Positions 39,272 through 48,015 of a stretch of 64,000 nucleotides of DNA are shown here, one piece after another (the stretch's first letter is position 1; each line of letters opens with the position of its first letter). The position numbers and the translations under genes are program-made. The DNA comes from UBA668 sp040081465. GTDB lineage: Bacteria; Actinomycetota; Acidimicrobiia; Acidimicrobiales; Ilumatobacteraceae. The notes beneath the pieces were generated by a model, which saw only the letters and a list, made by a program, of their open reading frames with translations, was not told where the DNA came from and did no database searches. The stretch spans positions 1-64,000 of the forward strand of contig JBEBGL010000002.1 in NCBI GenBank assembly GCA_040081465.1. Direction: 5' to 3'.

Positions 39272-39780
39272 GGCCGAGCACCGCCAGCGCGAACAGTCGC
39301 CACGGATGACGGCTTGACCACTGCATGTGCAGCGGTGCCCCAATCAGCACCGTCGGCCCACGTTTCGTGCTTCCAGATTGGCGCGCTGGCCTTCACGGCA
39401 TCAATCGCGAATCGGGCTGCTTCAAACGCCTCCGGCCGATGTGGCGCGCTGACCGCGGCCACCACAGAACTCTCCATCAGCGACACAACGCCAACGCGAT
39501 GCAACAGCGCGACGCGACCGGTGTGCGGCCAGCGACCCCTCAACTCGGATTCGATCGCGGCGAACGCGGGAACTGTCTGGCTTTCGTATGCCTCGTAGAG
39601 AAGGTGAGTCACGTCTGCTCGTAGGTTGCCGTCGTCGTCGACGGCGTGATCGCGCACGATGCCACTAAACAACACAACGGCGCCGCATTCCGGCTGCAAA
39701 CACCACTCGTAAACGTCCGCGATCGGCAGCGCAAGGTCGGTGATTGCCAACCAGGAAGTGCCTGTTGCGGGAGGATGCAC
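39268..39780 (-). CDS. moaE: Molybdopterin synthase catalytic subunit MoaE
   Basis: About 170 residues from GTG 39780; TTG 39750 or the open-frame GTG 39846 are alternatives. Core motifs: CGAVVLFSGIVRDHA, LLYEAYESQTVPAF, RVALLHRVGVVSLMESSVVAAVSAPHR and APIWKHETWADG. MoaE with MoaD inserts the dithiolene sulphurs into precursor Z to form molybdopterin. The WK(K/R)E Lys is present, while the neighbouring basic residue is His. moaD and other moa genes are not in the window, so this copy stands apart from the rest of the pathway. Confidence 0.93.
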   Translation of the reverse strand: MHPPATGTSWLAITDLALPIADVYEWCLQPECGAVVLFSGIVRDHAVDDDGNLRADVTHLLYEAYESQTVPAFAAIESELRGRWPHTGRVALLHRVGVVSLMESSVVAAVSAPHRPEAFEAARFAIDAVKASAPIWKHETWADGADWGTAAHAVVKPSSVATVRAGGARP

Positions 39781-39875
39781 AACAGCGCATGGTAGCCGTG
39801 ATACGGGCCGCAGCCACCGGGACCAGGCTGGCGCGACGCCACTCACGTGATGATGCTTACTAACCTGTCCCGTTC

Positions 39876-41003
39876 GTGGAAGCCGGGGAACTCAACGACG
39901 ACGACCCGCGCCACGCGCCGCTACCCGCTCACGAGCGCGGCTGGCGCCACCCCAGTGAATTGGGCAACGAGGCGTGGCTGATGTCCGAGCAGCCGATCAT
40001 GCTGGGCCGTGGGCTCACCGCGACCACCGGCGCCATCGTCGTCATGATCGCACTCGCCGTGTTATGGACCATGGTGCCCACGCAAGCCGGACGAACAGCG
40101 GTGGTCAGTGTGCGTTCGACCCTCGCGACCAGCTCAGTAGTAGTGAACGACTCGCTTCGCTTGCCCACCGACACGTCTGATTCGAGCGCCATCGCGGCTA
40201 GCACGGTGCCGCCCGCCACCGTCGTGCCGACCACGCTCTCTTCGTCGCAACCGATGCCGACGTACAACCTGCAGAAGACCAAGACTCTCGAAGGTGGTGC
40301 GGTGGCTGTTGCCGTCAGTGGAAGCAGCCTGATCATCACAACCGCGTTTGCCGTCGAGTCCGACAACACGGTGCAGCTGTTGCTCGACGATGGCAGCACA
40401 GAAATGGCAGAGGTGCTGTTCGTAGATCAAGCCAGCGGGCTAGCTGTCTTGGCGACGCAGTCGCTGCCAGAAGATTTGGCCTTCAAGGTGGCCGAGATCG
40501 AACCCGGTGACGAGTTGACTCTCATTGGCGACACGACGCACTCGTTCACTGTCGGCGCGGATGGCATCGTCACGCAAGAGTCCACGTACGACGACTCAGT
40601 CCGCGAAGGAACGCCGGTGATGAACCAACACGGCGACCTCGTTGGATTGTGTTCCAACTCGAAGGCCGAACACTTCGTGGCGCTCGGCGACCTTGCGCTG
40701 CTGCATCGCTCGCTCGCTGGCTGGTCGGGCAAGATCTGGATGGGCATTGTGTTCGACACAGACGCTGATGATCAGATTCTGATCGAGTCAGTCGATCCTG
40801 ATGGACCGGCGGCAACGGCCGGCCTGCGCGCAGGCGACATCATCCTTGCGATCAACAGCGCACCCGTTGCCGACAACGCGACCTTTGTCGAAGCCCTCGC
40901 CGGTCTCATGCCTGGCGACAGCGTTCAACTCACCGTTCGCAACTCGTACGGTGAACAGGTGGACGTCGTCCTGCAACTTGCCAGCCTCGAGTCTGCTGGC
41001 TGA
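39876..41003 (+). CDS. HtrA-like membrane pseudoprotease with PDZ domain
   Basis: 375 residues. An N-terminal cytoplasmic RGWRHPSELG motif (21-30), a membrane helix (about 51-68), a Ser/Thr linker, a trypsin-like fold (about 130-275) and a PDZ domain (about 285-370: LIESVDPDGPAATAGLRAGDIILAI). All three catalytic positions are changed: F158 where TNxH has His (IITTAFAV), G188 where the DLAVL Asp should be (ASGLAVLA), and T246 in place of the GNSGGP Ser (REGTPVM). It should therefore not cleave peptides and may act as a PDZ-based sensor or scaffold. The start is GTG 39876. Confidence 0.85.
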   Translation: MEAGELNDDDPRHAPLPAHERGWRHPSELGNEAWLMSEQPIMLGRGLTATTGAIVVMIALAVLWTMVPTQAGRTAVVSVRSTLATSSVVVNDSLRLPTDTSDSSAIAASTVPPATVVPTTLSSSQPMPTYNLQKTKTLEGGAVAVAVSGSSLIITTAFAVESDNTVQLLLDDGSTEMAEVLFVDQASGLAVLATQSLPEDLAFKVAEIEPGDELTLIGDTTHSFTVGADGIVTQESTYDDSVREGTPVMNQHGDLVGLCSNSKAEHFVALGDLALLHRSLAGWSGKIWMGIVFDTDADDQILIESVDPDGPAATAGLRAGDIILAINSAPVADNATFVEALAGLMPGDSVQLTVRNSYGEQVDVVLQLASLESAG

Positions 41004-41008
41004 GCCGA

Positions 41009-41020
41009 TTCGCTAGCGAA
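41009..41020. repeat. 12-bp perfect palindrome at convergent gene ends
   Basis: TTCGCTAGCGAA is self-complementary, lies in the 9-bp gap plus the first bases of the epimerase gene end, and contains that gene's TAG stop. The same CGCTAGCG core marks the ccmA stop (1668-1675). It is too short for a confident terminator call. Confidence 0.5.
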
Positions 41021-41975
41021 CGCGACGTCGCCGTGCCCGACGGATGGCGCGCACAACGAGCATCAAGCCGGCGAGCGCTGCGATCGACGTTCCAGCCAGC
41101 GTGATCTCTTGCCGACGCTTGGGCGAGACCATCGTCCACCACTTACCTTCGGTGCCTTCGACAAATGCTTGCTCGTTGGTGACATTCGGCTGCCAGCCCG
41201 CGGCCTTCAAGCGATCGTTCGCGATCAGCCACGGTGAACGGGTGTAACTGCGCAGCCCGGGTGGAATCGGACCACGCTGAAACTGCCAACGAAGTTTGTT
41301 TACAACTTCGCTCACGCGGTCGGGCAACTTCACTCGCGGCACTGCACCAGCGAGTGCACGCACGCGTTCGCCGGCAATCCATCCGTCGGGGGCAACGTTG
41401 AAGACGCCATCGAGTTGCTGCTCAGCGGCGAGCAACACCGCAGCGGCAAGATCGTCGAGATGCAAGAACTGCGCGGGTGGATCGGCCGTGCCGAAGCGTT
41501 GGCCCATGCCCGCAGCCAGCGCTGCAGCCAAGCGACTGGTGTCGTCGGCGGCCATCCCGATTGCGGGGCGCAGCACGGTGACGGTGCGGCCATCGAGTTC
41601 GCGGCGCCACTCGTCGACCAATTGTTCGGCCGCGCCGAGTTGACGCGCGAATGCAAACTCGACATCGGGACGCAAAAGCGCGTCTTCCGTCAACGGCACG
41701 GGGTTGTTTTCCCACGCGCCATACACCATCGCGGATGAGACCAACACAACGTGGCGAATGTCGACGCCGTCACGGAGTGCAGCCGAAAGACCGCCAAGCG
41801 CTCCTTGCTCGGGCACCGCGTTGTCCTCTGCAAGCCAAACCAAGACCTCGCTCGCGCCCGATTCAGCGGCGAACACGGTTTCGCTGGCAGCCAGCAGACG
41901 GCGCACCCGCGAACCAAGACCACCGCTGCCATTTCCTACCCACACCGCAGTCTTGGTGGCACTCGCGACACTCAT
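41013..41975 (-). CDS. NAD-dependent epimerase-like protein, degenerate, with C-terminal helix
   Basis: A 320-residue extended-SDR-like protein from ATG 41975. The nucleotide loop reads VGNGSGGLGSRV rather than TGxxGxxG. VLVSSAMVYGAW marks the catalytic Ser region. The YxxxK motif is missing: EFAFARQLGAAEQ has Phe and Leu where Tyr and Lys should be. The stretch between the loop and SSAMVYG is also shorter than normal. A membrane helix lies near the C-terminus (AGTSIAALAGLMLVV) with a basic tail. Epimerase or reductase activity is unlikely; a nucleotide-binding or structural role is possible. Confidence 0.75.
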   Translation of the reverse strand: MSVASATKTAVWVGNGSGGLGSRVRRLLAASETVFAAESGASEVLVWLAEDNAVPEQGALGGLSAALRDGVDIRHVVLVSSAMVYGAWENNPVPLTEDALLRPDVEFAFARQLGAAEQLVDEWRRELDGRTVTVLRPAIGMAADDTSRLAAALAAGMGQRFGTADPPAQFLHLDDLAAAVLLAAEQQLDGVFNVAPDGWIAGERVRALAGAVPRVKLPDRVSEVVNKLRWQFQRGPIPPGLRSYTRSPWLIANDRLKAAGWQPNVTNEQAFVEGTEGKWWTMVSPKRRQEITLAGTSIAALAGLMLVVRAIRRARRRRVR

Positions 41976-42022
41976 CGCGGTTGACGCTAGCGGTTCACGG
42001 AATGTGTTCATAAGCTGCGCGC

Positions 42023-43225
42023 ATGGAAGACGACGCGTCGTCGGCAGAGTTCGGCGACAACCCGTTCGCGAACTTGCCGATGTTCGGTGATCTGGCGAAG
42101 GCGCTGGCCGGTCAAGGTCCATTGAACTGGGACGCTGCTCGCCAGTTCGCCGCGCTGTCAGCGAACTCGGGCGATCCGAAAGCCGTTCAAGGACAGATCA
42201 CTGAAGGCAATGTCGACCCGACTGTCCGAATCGCACTCGGCGACCTAGCGCGCATCGTCGAACTGCACGTGCACGATCTCACCGGCCTCGACACCGTGTT
42301 CCCGGAGGTCACGCCGGTTACTCGTGGCGTGTGGGCGCAACGAACGCTCGACGCGTATCGACCGCTGTTCACCGAACTGGCCACCTCGCTCGGGCGCCGT
42401 CAGCCCACCGACGCGGGAGACGACGAGGCCGACCCGATGATGGCGATGATGGCCAACCTCAGTCAGATGATGGCGCCAGCGATGATGGGAATGGCCGTCG
42501 GGTCGATGGTAGGCCGCATGGCGGCGCGTACGTTCGGGCAGTACGACCTGCCGATTCCGCGCAACGACCGCGCGTTGTTGCTAGTTCCCGCGAACATCGA
42601 TCAATTCGCCAACGACTGGAGCCTGCCCGTCGACGAGATGCGGTTGTGGACTCTCGCGCAGGAGATGATCGGCCACACCCTGTTCGGGTTCGAGCGACTG
42701 AGCGAACAACTGAGTGCACTCGTACGCCGGCACGTCGGAGCATTTCGCCCCGATGCGTCCGCTGTTGCCGAGCACCTTGGTTCGCTCGATACTGGCGACG
42801 GCGACCCAATGGCCGCGATGCAGCAAATGCTCTCCGACCCCGCGTTGTTGCTCGGCGCGGTGCAATCGCCAGAGCAGCTCGCGTTGGCACCGCAACTCGA
42901 TGCCGCGATCGCAGCAGTCGTTGGCTCGGTCGACTACCTAGTCGATGCCGTGTCGGCTCGCGTTGTCGGCGGCGACGCACTCCGTATCGCCGAAGCGGTG
43001 CGCCGCCGCCGATTCGACACCTCGCCCGACGACTTGTTTGTCGCGCGGCTGCTGGGTCTACAACTCACGCAAGAACAGGTGCAGCGCGGCAAGACGTTCA
43101 CGGCCGGTGTTGTAGATCGCGTGGGCGAGCACGGTTTAGTGAAGTTCTTCTCGGGCGAACAACCGCTACCCACGCCTGCGGAACTCGATGCTCCAGGTTT
43201 GTGGATCGCGCGTCTAGAACTCTGA
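42023..43225 (+). CDS. DUF2342/zinc metalloprotease-like protein with degenerate zinc motif
   Basis: A 400-residue protein resembling the actinobacterial DUF2342 ('F420 biosynthesis-associated' or zinc-dependent metalloprotease) family: NPFANLPMFGDLAKALAGQGPLNWDAARQFA, MMGMAVGSMVGRMAARTFGQYDLPIPR (about 153-180) and the C-terminal LPTPAELDAPGLWIARLEL. Where members carry HExxH, this protein has QEMIGH (213-218). Both His of the canonical spacing are lost and only the Glu remains. It is probably not a zinc protease. It is divergent from the epimerase-like gene with a 47-bp gap and ends 12 bp inside the convergent nucleoside hydrolase gene. Confidence 0.8.
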   Translation: MEDDASSAEFGDNPFANLPMFGDLAKALAGQGPLNWDAARQFAALSANSGDPKAVQGQITEGNVDPTVRIALGDLARIVELHVHDLTGLDTVFPEVTPVTRGVWAQRTLDAYRPLFTELATSLGRRQPTDAGDDEADPMMAMMANLSQMMAPAMMGMAVGSMVGRMAARTFGQYDLPIPRNDRALLLVPANIDQFANDWSLPVDEMRLWTLAQEMIGHTLFGFERLSEQLSALVRRHVGAFRPDASAVAEHLGSLDTGDGDPMAAMQQMLSDPALLLGAVQSPEQLALAPQLDAAIAAVVGSVDYLVDAVSARVVGGDALRIAEAVRRRRFDTSPDDLFVARLLGLQLTQEQVQRGKTFTAGVVDRVGEHGLVKFFSGEQPLPTPAELDAPGLWIARLEL

Positions 43226-44164
43226 CACGCGGCTGAGGCGGTCTTCGAGTAGGCGCAGTACCCACGGCGCGTCGACTCCAACGCAAACGTTTACCAGCGG
43301 ACGGTTGCGCCAAGCGGGTGGCGCGGCGTCGTCGGTATCGCCCATGTTCGGCCACGTCTTGCCACGACTGAAGCTCTCGGTCTCGACGCGCACCGACCAC
43401 TGTTCTGTTTCAAACGCATCGGGGTCGAGTAGATAGGCGACTGCGGATGGATCGTGCACGAAGATTCCGTCGACATGATTTCGCGTTTCAAAGAAGTTCC
43501 GATAGAGCGGGAGCGCACCACCAAGCAGTGCCGCCATCGGCGTGTCGACCGCGCTGATGCGATCGATCGCTGCGCCCGACAGGTTCACCTTGTGGGTGAC
43601 ATCGAGCCCGACCATCGTCACTTTCCAGCTCGCACCGAACACCAAGTCTGCTGCTTCAGGATCGTTGTTGATGTTCGCCTCTGCCACCGGTGTTGCGTTA
43701 CCGGGCACCAAGGCGTTACCGCCCATCACCACTACCTCGGCGACCAGGTCGACGATGTCGGGGTGTTGCTGCAACAACAAACCGAGATTCGTGAGCGGAC
43801 CAACGGCAAGCAACGTGATGGCACCAGGTGAGGCCGCAGCCATCGAGTACAGAAACTCGTGAGCGGGCACATCGAGTGGCGGACGGCTCGGCTGGGCGAT
43901 AGTTGCATCACCAAGACCGTTGTGACCATGCACCCACGGAACCGGGCCAACGTATTGCCCCGTGAGCGAGTTATCTGCGCCTGCCGCCACGGGAATGTCG
44001 TCGCGCCCGGCAGCGTCGAGCAACACGCGCGCGTTGCGAGTGGTATTGACGGTCGCCGCGTTGCCGAAGATGGTCGTTAGACCGACGACGTCCAGTTCCG
44101 GCGAGGCGAGCGCCATGAAGATGGCCATCGCGTCGTCGACACCGGGGTCGGTGTCGATGATCAC
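43214..44164 (-). CDS. Inosine-uridine-preferring nucleoside hydrolase
   Basis: A 316-residue protein beginning IIDTDPGVDDAMAIFMAL, the calcium-binding DxDxxxDD motif of nucleoside hydrolases, at its very N-terminus. Further motifs are VVVMGGNALVPGNATPVAEANINNDPEAA and DVTHKV. It cleaves the N-glycosidic bond of ribonucleosides to free base plus ribose, in nucleoside salvage. The start is GTG 44164, 8 bp after the upstream stop. It overlaps the convergent DUF2342-like gene by 12 bp. Substrate preference cannot be read from sequence alone. Confidence 0.93.
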   Translation of the reverse strand: MIIDTDPGVDDAMAIFMALASPELDVVGLTTIFGNAATVNTTRNARVLLDAAGRDDIPVAAGADNSLTGQYVGPVPWVHGHNGLGDATIAQPSRPPLDVPAHEFLYSMAAASPGAITLLAVGPLTNLGLLLQQHPDIVDLVAEVVVMGGNALVPGNATPVAEANINNDPEAADLVFGASWKVTMVGLDVTHKVNLSGAAIDRISAVDTPMAALLGGALPLYRNFFETRNHVDGIFVHDPSAVAYLLDPDAFETEQWSVRVETESFSRGKTWPNMGDTDDAAPPAWRNRPLVNVCVGVDAPWVLRLLEDRLSRVSEF

Positions 44165-44172
44165 CTTGCGAG

Positions 44173-44724
44173 TCAGGGGTTACGCCCCATGAACGCGAGC
44201 AACTTCGTCTGCTCGTCGGCCGAGTCGGGAACTGCGACGCGCGGACCAAAGTGACCCGAGCTACGCAGAATTTCGTCGAACGGTTGCACACCCTCGTACA
44301 TGCGATGCACTTCGTCGGCGTCGAGCGTCTCGTCCAGTCCCGCTGCGCGGGCGAGGTCCCATGTGTGAATAAGTACGTCGCCGGTGACGATCATGCCGAT
44401 TGATTGCTCGACACTCATCTTGCCGGCGCGACCGTCGAACTCGAATCCTGCAACGGCCGGATCGGCGAGTGCAGCAAGGATCGCGTCGCGCACCGCGGCC
44501 CACGCTGCAGCAGGATCATCGTCGACCGACGGTCCGGCCGGAAACGTGAGGTTGGCGTTTGACGTATAGAACCCTGGAACCCATTCGACTAGGTGGCGCA
44601 CGATGTCGCGAGCCGTCCAGCCCTCGCACGGCGATGGATTGCTCCACGCGTGGGCTGGAACAGCGTTGACACACTGCGTGAACCGCGCAGCCGCGGCCGC
44701 AAAGCGATCAGCTGTGTCGGTCAC
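44173..44724 (-). CDS. DinB/MDMPI-like metal-binding protein (TIGR03086 type)
   Basis: A 183-residue four-helix protein. An N-terminal RFTQCVNAVPAHAWSNPSPCEGWTARDIVRHLVEW segment (about 14-48) and a later DVLIHTWDLARAAGLD give the His residues of the DinB/mycothiol-dependent maleylpyruvate isomerase-like fold. Such proteins bind a divalent metal and often use mycothiol in Actinobacteria, but most are uncharacterised. It overlaps the MMPL gene by 4 bp and precedes the nucleoside hydrolase by 8 bp, so the three form one transcription unit. Confidence 0.88.
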   Translation of the reverse strand: MTDTADRFAAAAARFTQCVNAVPAHAWSNPSPCEGWTARDIVRHLVEWVPGFYTSNANLTFPAGPSVDDDPAAAWAAVRDAILAALADPAVAGFEFDGRAGKMSVEQSIGMIVTGDVLIHTWDLARAAGLDETLDADEVHRMYEGVQPFDEILRSSGHFGPRVAVPDSADEQTKLLAFMGRNP

Positions 44725-47069
44725 GGCTTCTTTTCAGCCGTTCCGAGTGGCGCGGTCTCGTGGTGGTAGCCCTCGACGTCGATCTTCGGTAGCAACTTGT
44801 CGATCCACTTCGGAATCCACCAGTTGCGATTACCCAACAGCTCCATGGTGGCTGGCACCAAGAACATGCGGACGATCGTCGCGTCGATCGCAACCGCGAT
44901 CGCGAGGCCGAGGCCAAAGAGCTTCAACGACCGATCATCGCCAAGCGCGAATGCACTGAACACGCACACCATGATCAATGCGGCCGCAGTGATGACGCGT
45001 GCAGTTACGGCGAGACCGTCGGCAACTGCCACTCCATTGTCGCCTGTGCGGTCGTATTCCTCTTTAATGCGCGAGAGCAGGAACACCTCGTAGTCCATCG
45101 AAAGACCGAACACGATCGCGAACAACATCATTGGCGCCCATGCTTCGATCGGACCGGCCTTGTCGACACCGATCAGCTCCATCGCCCAACCCCATTGGAA
45201 GATCGCAACAATCACGCCGTACGCAGCGCCGATCGAAAGCAGGTTCATCACCACAGCCTTCAACGGCACGAGCAAGCTGCGGAACACGGCCATCAACAGC
45301 AGGAAGCTCAGGATGAGCACCGCACCGATCAACAGCGGAAGTCGGCCCGCGATATAGGACGCGAAGTCCATGTTTGCGGCAGTTTGCCCGCCCACGAGCG
45401 CGTCGACACCAGTCGCGGGTATGACCTCATCGCGCAGGCGCTCGACGAGTTCTTCTGTCTCGACATCTTGAGGAGCACCTTCCGGGATGACGGTCACGAG
45501 CGCGAGGCCCGGTTTGATCGGATCCGGAGGCGAGAAGGCCGCGACAACACCCTCCGTGCCGCGCAACAGCTCAACGAATTCCTGTCGTGCATCGTTGTCA
45601 TCGGCCGCGTCGCCTTCAACGGTGATCACCAACGGTCCGTTCGAGCCAGCGCCAAAGCCGTCGGCGAGCAGGTCGTACGCCTTTCGCACCGTCTGATCTT
45701 TCGGGGCATTGCCGAGATCGCCGAAGCCGAGTCGGATCGAAAACAGCGGCAGCGTGAGGACGACCAGCACTGCGGCGGCGCCGAGCAGCACTGGCCACGG
45801 ACGACGTTGCACAATGCGGCTCCATCGGAACCACAGGCTTTGCTCGCGTGGCTTCTCTGCGCGATGTGGAATTGGTTTGCGCAACGGCTTGACGAAAATG
45901 CTCAACAACAAAACGATCACAGCGATTGCGAGACCGCCGAGAAGAACCCCTACGTTCTCCGTGAAGATGGCGCCGAGCCCAGTGAGGACCAGCGCACTCA
46001 GTGCGATCAACGCCGCCCGCGATGTGTTGTCGATGCGGTTGCCGGTCATCGCCAGCAGGGCAGGCAGCAAGGTGATCGACGCGATCATCATCACGAACAC
46101 GCCCACAGTTGCACCGGTTGCAAGCCCCTGAACGAAGGGCAGACCCATGAGGTAAAGGCCCAGCAGCGAGATCATCACGGTGATGCCGGCGAAAACCACC
46201 GACCGACCGCTGGTATCAACGGCTTCGACCACCGACTCTTCGACGGAGAGCCCGTCATGTAGCGCTGCTCGATACCGCGTCACGATGAAGAGGGCGTAGT
46301 CGATGCCGACGCCGAGCCCGATCATCGCCACCATCTGGCTCGTGAAGTCGGGCATTTCCTGCAGACGGCTGAGTAGGCCAACGATGGCCGTGCCCGTCCC
46401 GAGGCCAACGAGCGCAGTGCCGATCGGCAGGCCCATCGCGATGATTGAGCCGAAAGCGAGCACCAGAATGATGACTGCGGCGATGATGCCCAGCGCTTCA
46501 GAAGCAGGGAATTCGAATTCGCCGAACAGGAACCCGCCGTACTCGACCTGCAACGGACTGCCGTCGGCGAGAGTCGACGGAACGGCTTCACCGAATTCTT
46601 GAATCTCCTCGGCGAGGTCCAGGAATTCCGCTTGCGATCGCTCGGTGACCTTCAGTCGCGCGACACCAACGGTGCCGTCCTCACTGATCTCGGGTGTCGG
46701 CGAATCGAACGGGCTGGTGACCTGCACGCCCTCAAGTGCGTCGACCTTCTCAAACAACGCGGACAACGACTGCACGATCTCGTCGTTGTTCACACCGTTG
46801 GGCGCGTAGAACACGATCTCCGCGTCGAAACCAGCGGCCTCGTCGCTGACGCTTCGCAGTTGGTCGAAGACATCGCGCGCTTCGCCGTTTGGCAGCTCGA
46901 ACTCGGTGTGGAAGTCGGAGCCGACCGCGCCTGCTGCGGCATTCAACACAAAGAGCAACGGGACCCAGATTCCGAACACGACGACCTTGCGGCGCCGAAC
47001 GCACCACCTGCCTAAGCGCGCGAGCCAGTGCGGTTTACGGGTTGATTCCGGGGTGATCGACGTGGTCAC
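44721..47069 (-). CDS. MMPL/RND-family exporter
   Basis: A 782-residue membrane protein with two MMPL halves, each with one helix, a large outer loop and five further helices (helix clusters about 205-360 and 525-760). Typical signatures: VAMIGLGVGIDYALFIVTRYRAAL in the first half and FAIVFGLSMDYEVFLLSRIKEEYDRTG in the second. The GxxxDY Asp-Tyr pairs belong to the proton-relay region. It exports lipids or hydrophobic compounds. The start is GTG 47069 with AAAGGACC about 6 nt upstream; the open frame beyond it is noise. It is divergent from an ABC exporter across a short gap, a common pairing for drug/lipid export. Confidence 0.93.
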   Translation of the reverse strand: MTTSITPESTRKPHWLARLGRWCVRRRKVVVFGIWVPLLFVLNAAAGAVGSDFHTEFELPNGEARDVFDQLRSVSDEAAGFDAEIVFYAPNGVNNDEIVQSLSALFEKVDALEGVQVTSPFDSPTPEISEDGTVGVARLKVTERSQAEFLDLAEEIQEFGEAVPSTLADGSPLQVEYGGFLFGEFEFPASEALGIIAAVIILVLAFGSIIAMGLPIGTALVGLGTGTAIVGLLSRLQEMPDFTSQMVAMIGLGVGIDYALFIVTRYRAALHDGLSVEESVVEAVDTSGRSVVFAGITVMISLLGLYLMGLPFVQGLATGATVGVFVMMIASITLLPALLAMTGNRIDNTSRAALIALSALVLTGLGAIFTENVGVLLGGLAIAVIVLLLSIFVKPLRKPIPHRAEKPREQSLWFRWSRIVQRRPWPVLLGAAAVLVVLTLPLFSIRLGFGDLGNAPKDQTVRKAYDLLADGFGAGSNGPLVITVEGDAADDNDARQEFVELLRGTEGVVAAFSPPDPIKPGLALVTVIPEGAPQDVETEELVERLRDEVIPATGVDALVGGQTAANMDFASYIAGRLPLLIGAVLILSFLLLMAVFRSLLVPLKAVVMNLLSIGAAYGVIVAIFQWGWAMELIGVDKAGPIEAWAPMMLFAIVFGLSMDYEVFLLSRIKEEYDRTGDNGVAVADGLAVTARVITAAALIMVCVFSAFALGDDRSLKLFGLGLAIAVAIDATIVRMFLVPATMELLGNRNWWIPKWIDKLLPKIDVEGYHHETAPLGTAEKKP

Positions 47070-47115
47070 GTCGGTCCTTTCTGTCGGGGAGTTACCTCGA
47101 TGAGCGGTTCGCAAA

Positions 47116-48015
47116 ATGTATACGCAATCTGCCACAATCGACGTTGTGACAGCGGTCGAAATTGTCGGCCTCACCAAGACGTACCGAAGGAAGTCGGCCG
47201 GGAAGTTGACCACCACGACGGCCGTCGACGGTCTCGAACTTCGCATCGAGCTTGGCGAAATCTTCGCGCTGCTCGGTCCCAATGGCGCCGGCAAGAGCAC
47301 GACGATCGAGATTCTTGAGGGCTACCGGAATCGCGACAGCGGCGAGGTGACGGTGCTGGGCGTCGACCCGCAGCAAGGCGACGCGGCCTGGCGTTCACGC
47401 ATCGGGATCGTGTTGCAGTCAACGAAGGATCTCACCGAGCTCACGGTTGTCGAGTCGCTCAACACTTTCGCGGCGCTGTATCCACGATCACGGCCAATCG
47501 ACGAGGTGCTGGAGCTTGTGGGACTCAGCGAGCACGCCGATCAGCGCGGTAACCAGCTTTCGGGCGGCCTCCGCCGCCGACTAGATGTTGGCCTTGGCAT
47601 TCTTGGCCGCCCTGAACTTCTGTTCCTCGACGAACCCACAACCGGTTTCGACCCAGAAGCGCGTCGTCACTTCTGGTCGATGATCGAGGGACTGCGCACC
47701 GAAGGCACGACCATCCTGCTGACGACGCATTATCTCGACGAGGCCGAGGCGCTCGCCGATCGCGTCGGCGTCATCAATCACGGAAAGTTGATCGCGCTAG
47801 ACACGCCGCTCGGCCTTGGCGGTCGCGGCAAGGCGTTGGCGACCGTCAGCTACCGCAACGCCAGTGGTCAAATCGTCGAGATCGAGACCGCCACGCCGAC
47901 GCAGGTGGTGCGCGACCTTGCCGCCGCCAACGCAGGTGAGTTGCCGGAACTGAAGATCACGCGACCGAGCCTGGAAGACACGTACCTCGAGATGATCGGC
48001 CGCGAAAGTGAGTGA
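47116..48015 (+). CDS. ABC transporter ATP-binding protein, DrrA/ABC-2 type
   Basis: A 299-residue ATPase: Walker A LLGPNGAGKST, Q-loop VLQST, signature QLSGGLRRRLDVG, Walker B LLFLDEPTTGFD, switch His LTTHYLDEAE, and a C-terminal extension of about 60 residues as in DrrA-like exporters. The start may be ATG 47116 or GTG 47146 (VTAVEIVGLTKTY). TGTATA at 47117-47122 looks like a -10 box, which would favour GTG 47146 with a very short leader. CACAA-N6-TTGTG (47133-47148) is a small inverted repeat over that start. The permease gene overlaps its end by 8 bp. Confidence 0.93.
   Translation: MYTQSATIDVVTAVEIVGLTKTYRRKSAGKLTTTTAVDGLELRIELGEIFALLGPNGAGKSTTIEILEGYRNRDSGEVTVLGVDPQQGDAAWRSRIGIVLQSTKDLTELTVVESLNTFAALYPRSRPIDEVLELVGLSEHADQRGNQLSGGLRRRLDVGLGILGRPELLFLDEPTTGFDPEARRHFWSMIEGLRTEGTTILLTTHYLDEAEALADRVGVINHGKLIALDTPLGLGGRGKALATVSYRNASGQIVEIETATPTQVVRDLAAANAGELPELKITRPSLEDTYLEMIGRESE

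Noticed and set aside
45195..46262. A 355-codon open frame opposite the MMPL exporter
   Set aside because: Highly charged Arg/Gln/His-rich peptide antisense to a clear transporter, typical of high-GC shadow frames.
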